Below the pieces are notes generated by a model that was given only the letters and a program-made list of their open reading frames with translations, did not search any database and was not told where the DNA came from. This document shows, piece after piece, positions 12,829-16,599 of a stretch of DNA of 16,599 nt. Numbering within the stretch: the first letter of the stretch is position 1; every line of letters begins with the position of its first letter. A program made the translations under genes and the position numbers. This DNA comes from MWAR01 sp036567845. GTDB taxonomy: Bacteria > Muiribacteriota > Ozemobacteria > Ozemobacterales > Ozemobacteraceae. The stretch covers positions 1 through 16,599 of the forward strand of contig DATCTT010000051.1 in the NCBI GenBank assembly GCA_036567845.1. The letters are read 5' to 3'.

Positions 12829-15696
12829 TCAGCCGGCCTTCGCCCCCGTCGGGGACCGGCTCAGCTCCTCCGCCCCCAGAAACCGGGTATGGTTCGCGAT
12901 ATCCTCCGGGGTAAGGCTGAATTTCGACAGGACGCGCTCGTGCTCCTCGCCAGACCGGATCTCGAGCACATCGCCCGCCTGGACGACATCCTCATCCCCA
13001 CCGGACCGGAGCAGGAACAGACGCCGGCCGGCGCGCTCGGGATCCATGCGGCCTTCGGCCCGAACCGCATTTCGCGTGTTGACCGCAACCATTGGAATAT
13101 CGCTCCCTTTCTCGACACCGATCAGGAAATGCCGCACGGAAGCCGCCCGCGGAAGCGACTCCACGATGCGTCGGATCGGCTCTTCCAGCGTTATCTGGAG
13201 ATTCTCCACGGGCTTGACCACCCGCTCCACCGGACAGGCGTCGGAATACAGCACGTCGCCCTTTTCCGGGCTCAGCAGGCGAATCTGGATCAGATCCTTT
13301 TCGGCGATCGGACAGAGCGACGAGGCAACGATCGACATCTGCTTCGCAAGAACCGGCGGCAGCCTGAACTCGTGCGACTTCCCCGTCCGCAGGTTGCGGA
13401 AATCGACGACATGGCTCTGCAGACGCTCGTGGAAATCCGGATCCGTCCCAAAGCTCCCGAAATCGATGTCGATGTGCAGCTCGCTGCAAATCGTCACCTG
13501 CGGGAGCGACGCCGGCTGGATGAGAGCGGCAGGCCGGGCGAAGACGATCGTCTCCATGCGGCCGATCCGGTCCAGCTCTTCCTGGGCAGGAGCATAAGAG
13601 GGATTGATCTGGAGGGCCGAACGGCACTCTTCAAGCGCCTCTTCCCGCCGGCCGGCCGTGGCCAGAAGCTGGGCGAGCCGCACCCGAATATCCAAATAGG
13701 TCGGCTGTTCCTGGCGAATCTTCTGATGCATCGAGATGAGGGACTGGAGCTTGTCGAAATAGTTCTGGAGATCGTCGATGCGGCTTCCCACATCCTTGAA
13801 GGAGGGGTTGACCTTGTGAAGGATCCGGAACACGCCAAGCGCCTCGACGAAGCGGTTGACGGACTGGTAACAGATCCCCATCAGATACAGCGCCGGCGCG
13901 CTCTTTTTCTTGATCCCGTTCAGGATCTCGAGGGCCTCATCGAACGTGCCGAGTCGGACCAGCGTTTCGGCAAGCCGGATGCGGGCATCCTCGTAATGCG
14001 GATTCATCGTGAGGGCCTGCCGGAGCGGGGCAACGGCCTCTCCGGGAAGATTGTTGCGCAGATACAACTCGCCGAGATCCCGGCGAAGATCCGGCCAGGA
14101 CGGATGATTCTCGATCTTCTTCGTCAGAATGGCCACGGTCTGGGTGAACTCGGCCCGGTCCAGAGTCAGGATGGCACCGTATCCGCGGGCCAGGTGATTG
14201 GTCGGGTCGAGCTGGACGGCGTTGTGAAACACCGTGATCGCCTCCGAGAGGTTTCCCTCCTGCATGAGAAGCTCGCCGTAGGTCTGGTACAGGGCCGACG
14301 AGGGGCCCGTCGAGTCGAGCAGCCGATGGATCGAGGCACGCATCTCATCATACTGGCCGGTGACCAGGCCAGCACGGATCTGCCGGAGAAGTGCCCGAAA
14401 GTTGGTCTCCCGGAACCGCAGCGGCTGGCCCTGGACCTCCTTGAGTGGGTCGGGAAGCACCTGTGCCGACTCTTCGGAAACCGGGACGGTTCCGCCAAAC
14501 AACCGGGAAAAGAAGCCGCTCTTCCGCTCACTCATGCACTCGACGGGAAACGCGTCCTGCAGGAGCTTCCGGACCATCTGGCAGAACGAATGGTCCTTCT
14601 GGGCCCCCCATACGCTCTGCCCATAGCCGATGGTATGGTTCGCGACGAGGGGAAGCTGCGCCCTCACCGGCAGCTTGAGAAGCCCGGAAAGCGCTTTCAG
14701 ATTGAGCTCATCCCGCGACTTGCCCGCCAGCAGCGTCATTCGGTCTTCCGGCAGGTTCAGCTTCGAAAGACCGAAGAAATACCGGGTGCTGCTCTTCAGG
14801 GCATACGAGTTGCCGGCATCGACGAGGAAGAAGATCCGGTCGGCCAGATCGATCGCGCCCAGGAACAGTTCCTCGATATGTGAATCGGTGTCGAGAATGA
14901 TAAAATCGAAAAACTTCTGGAGCTGCCGGATCCCCTGGCACACGCCCTTCGGATCCGCCTTTTCCCCGTCGATCAGATTCACCGGGCCGGGAAGACAGCT
15001 GAGGTTGCCTTTCACGTGAATGAGCAGCTTCTTGGCGGCGTCGAGATCCGGAATTCCGCCCCGGACGACCTGGGAAAACTCGACGACGGTGCGAACGGAG
15101 TGAACACCCATCGCATACGTGCCATCCGCATACGGAAGATCGAGATCGACGTACAGCGTCCGCATCCCCTTCTCATGGGCGAGGATCTGGGCCAGCGCGA
15201 CGGCGAAGGTGGTCTTGCCAACCCCGTTCCGGGGGCTGGCCACAGTGATGATCCGGGCTTCGGCCTTTGGCTCGCCGGATTTCGAGCCGATCTGCTGGTT
15301 GGCGGATTTGACCCGCTTCGACAGAATCCCGAGCAGCTTGAAGCTGATCGCCGGCTTGTCCTTGAGCAGCCGCTCGAACCGTTCACCAGGAATGACGATA
15401 ATGACCGAACTCTGAAGACTGCGGGCACTGGCCGACCGCGCCATGCTCTGGTCGAACAGGGCCATCTCCCCGAACAGGTCGCCGTTCTTGAGAACCGCCA
15501 GGATCTTGGGCTCCTGCAGGATGTCGCGCGTGGAGATCTCGACCTGCCCACTTTCGAGCACATAGAGATCCCGCGAATGGTCACCCTGCCGGAAGATATA
15601 TTCCCCACGCCGGTACTCGACGCGGTGGGCGATCGCGGCGACATCCTCGAGCTCGCCGGGACTGAGCGATGAGAAGAATTCGATGTTTTCGAGCAT
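12829..15696 (-). CDS. Fusion of cNMP-binding, MinD/ParA-like ATPase, TPR and unassigned C-terminal domains
   Basis: A 955-residue cytoplasmic protein. Residues about 3-125 are a cyclic-nucleotide-binding domain, with phosphate-binding cassette GEMALFDQSMARSASARS (76-93; Glu77 and Arg87 kept). Residues about 146-385 are a MinD/ParA/CpaE-like P-loop ATPase: ASPRNGVGKTTFAVALAQ (153-170), LYVDLDLPYADG (181-192) and FIILDTDSHIEE (265-276). The deviant Walker A lysine before the loop is Arg156. A linker (about 388-430) is followed by TPR repeats (about 437-710; NLSEAITVFHNAVQLDP, LPGEAVAPLRQALTMNP, REEALEECRSALQINP). The last 230 residues are beta-rich and unassigned. The start follows GAGGT by 7 bases. 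No transmembrane helix or HTH is visible. A nucleotide signal could control the ATPase, with the TPRs recruiting partners such as pilus or secretion machinery; this is inference. The DUF1848 gene follows 21 bases downstream. Confidence 0.9.
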   Translation of the reverse strand: MLENIEFFSSLSPGELEDVAAIAHRVEYRRGEYIFRQGDHSRDLYVLESGQVEISTRDILQEPKILAVLKNGDLFGEMALFDQSMARSASARSLQSSVIIVIPGERFERLLKDKPAISFKLLGILSKRVKSANQQIGSKSGEPKAEARIITVASPRNGVGKTTFAVALAQILAHEKGMRTLYVDLDLPYADGTYAMGVHSVRTVVEFSQVVRGGIPDLDAAKKLLIHVKGNLSCLPGPVNLIDGEKADPKGVCQGIRQLQKFFDFIILDTDSHIEELFLGAIDLADRIFFLVDAGNSYALKSSTRYFFGLSKLNLPEDRMTLLAGKSRDELNLKALSGLLKLPVRAQLPLVANHTIGYGQSVWGAQKDHSFCQMVRKLLQDAFPVECMSERKSGFFSRLFGGTVPVSEESAQVLPDPLKEVQGQPLRFRETNFRALLRQIRAGLVTGQYDEMRASIHRLLDSTGPSSALYQTYGELLMQEGNLSEAITVFHNAVQLDPTNHLARGYGAILTLDRAEFTQTVAILTKKIENHPSWPDLRRDLGELYLRNNLPGEAVAPLRQALTMNPHYEDARIRLAETLVRLGTFDEALEILNGIKKKSAPALYLMGICYQSVNRFVEALGVFRILHKVNPSFKDVGSRIDDLQNYFDKLQSLISMHQKIRQEQPTYLDIRVRLAQLLATAGRREEALEECRSALQINPSYAPAQEELDRIGRMETIVFARPAALIQPASLPQVTICSELHIDIDFGSFGTDPDFHERLQSHVVDFRNLRTGKSHEFRLPPVLAKQMSIVASSLCPIAEKDLIQIRLLSPEKGDVLYSDACPVERVVKPVENLQITLEEPIRRIVESLPRAASVRHFLIGVEKGSDIPMVAVNTRNAVRAEGRMDPERAGRRLFLLRSGGDEDVVQAGDVLEIRSGEEHERVLSKFSLTPEDIANHTRFLGAEELSRSPTGAKAG

Positions 15697-15715
15697 GATG
15701 GCAACCTCGTGTCAG

Positions 15716-15728
15716 CAGGATGATCCTG
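15716..15728. promoter_or_regulatory. Small palindrome upstream of the cNMP-ParA-TPR gene
   Basis: CAGGATGATCCTG is a palindrome except for its central base, 20 bases before the start codon. It could be an operator half-site pair or a leader hairpin. At 13 bases it may also be chance. Confidence 0.25.
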
Positions 15729-15884
15729 GAAAATCCGATGTTCAGGAACCGGTAGCATAGCAGGGATAATTCCTTTTGAGGAGTGGCAAAACATCGATTT
15801 TTTGTCGACAGCGACGCACGAATGCGCGATACTGTGCCATAGGCTCCCGGCCGTGATCCGCCGCTGCCGGACCCACTGCAAGGC

Positions 15885-16599
15885 ATGACGAACGAATTCC
15901 CGGAAACCAGCTCTCCCTCTCCGTTGCCGGTGGCATCGCAGGGGCGCTCCTGTGCATCCTGCCTGTTCGGACTCGTGATGTCGGCGTGCTTCCTGCTGCT
16001 GGGCGCCTTCTTCACCGCGCCGGTCGTGTATCTCGAAGCCCCGGCCCCGTATGCCCTCGCATGCGGCGGCATCTTCGTCGTCCTTTTTCTCTGGCAGCTC
16101 CGCGCCTCGCGCCGCAGCTGCCTCGTGCCATTTCTCCTGCTCCTGACGCTGTTCGTTGTCGAGTCGTTCACCCTCGGCGTGATGGTGCTTCAGACGGGAG
16201 TCTACGAACGGCTCGACACGCCAAAAACGAGGGCATTCCTGGAAAAACACGCGCCCGGCCTGCACGGTTCGATCCTGGGTTTCTGCCGCGACATGGCCAC
16301 CCGGGGAAAACAACTCGTCGACTCCGGCAGGGAATGGGCCCGCTCCGCCTTCGAGGCCGACGACACCCGGATCGCCGCCCTGGAGGAGGCGTTCCGGAAC
16401 AACCCAGGCAGCCCGGATGTGGTGCTAGCGCTTGCCGATGCTTACATGACAAAAGGGGATCTGGCCTCGATCAGGCTCGCCACGGCCCTCTACGAGGCTC
16501 TGGTGGAAACCGCGCCCTGCGACACGTTCCTGGCCCGGCTGGCCGATGCCTATGCGCGCGACCTCCGGTATGACCTCGCTTTCGCCACGGCGGCACGCC
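15885..16599 (+). CDS. Membrane protein with TPR-like helices (partial, runs off right edge)
   Basis: The frame opens at ATG 15885 (MTNEFPETSSPSPLPVASQG) and has no stop before the window ends, giving 238 residues. Three hydrophobic segments (about 27-48, 56-72 and 79-101) predict an N-terminal membrane part. From about residue 160 the sequence becomes helical with a TPR-like rhythm (IAALEEAFRNNPGSPDVVLALADAYMTKGDLASIRLATALYEAL), then LARLADAYARDLRYDLAFATAA at 217-237. Two cysteine pairs sit before or at the membrane (C23, C26). Only AAGG lies near the start, very close to the ATG, so the start is uncertain. The gene diverges from the cNMP-ParA-TPR gene with 188 bases between them. The stretch of membrane helices and TPRs suggests a scaffold or assembly role, but no family is certain. 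Confidence 0.75.
   Translation, partial: MTNEFPETSSPSPLPVASQGRSCASCLFGLVMSACFLLLGAFFTAPVVYLEAPAPYALACGGIFVVLFLWQLRASRRSCLVPFLLLLTLFVVESFTLGVMVLQTGVYERLDTPKTRAFLEKHAPGLHGSILGFCRDMATRGKQLVDSGREWARSAFEADDTRIAALEEAFRNNPGSPDVVLALADAYMTKGDLASIRLATALYEALVETAPCDTFLARLADAYARDLRYDLAFATAAR

Noticed and set aside
12889..14883. Plus-strand open frame of 664 codons opposite the cNMP-ParA-TPR gene
   Set aside because: It mirrors the codon pattern of the true gene, has no ribosome binding site and no recognisable domain.
15986..16573. 195-codon plus-strand frame near the right edge
   Set aside because: It is an Arg/Pro-rich shadow. The overlapping frame from 15885 encodes membrane helices and TPR-like sequence and is open to the edge.

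Overview
The window comes from a GC-rich bacterial chromosome. Signal peptides, a FecR-domain protein and a GspE/PilB-family ATPase suggest a cell with an envelope and type IV pilus or type II secretion relatives. I see no rRNA, phage, transposase or CRISPR. Many proteins are recognisable only at domain level, so the organism may belong to a poorly sampled lineage. I cannot name it from the sequence alone.

Left part (1-4040). A minus-strand block holds, in order of transcription, a FecR-domain secreted protein (3503-2271), HU (2161-1877) with its own promoter and a strong terminator, a GspE/PilB-family protein that has lost its nucleotide-handling residues (1785-115), and the first 33 codons of another gene (100-1). 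Divergent from FecR is a 48-residue zinc-ribbon gene (3837-3983) with a perfect Shine-Dalgarno and its own terminator.

Middle (4041-8895). A long imperfect palindrome of the CACAGAG type (about 4073-4165) separates that gene from asnS (minus). Next come two plus-strand genes whose products start with a CxxC...CxxC zinc ribbon. The first is split by a one-base frameshift at a run of seven G. A complete tRNA-Leu(CAA) gene follows, with its promoter and an 18-bp perfect hairpin, and then acetate kinase (ackA) on the minus strand.

Right part (8896-16599). ackA diverges from a cytoplasmic S9 prolyl-oligopeptidase-family peptidase. A bidirectional terminator separates the peptidase from a small exported protein whose promoter spacer is almost pure G/C. 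Upstream of that lies a probable two-gene minus-strand unit: a 955-residue protein fusing a cyclic-nucleotide-binding domain, a MinD/ParA/CpaE-like P-loop ATPase, TPR repeats and an unassigned C-terminal region, then a DUF1848 protein with a C-terminal CxxxCxxC motif. A divergent membrane/TPR gene runs off the right edge.

Translation (asnS, tRNA-Leu), acetate metabolism (ackA) and nucleoid structure (HU) are housekeeping. The unusual material is the degenerate GspE, the cNMP-ParA-TPR fusion, the zinc-ribbon genes and the DUF1848 protein. A link between the degenerate GspE and the CpaE/MinD-like fusion through pilus or secretion positioning is possible but is inference only.
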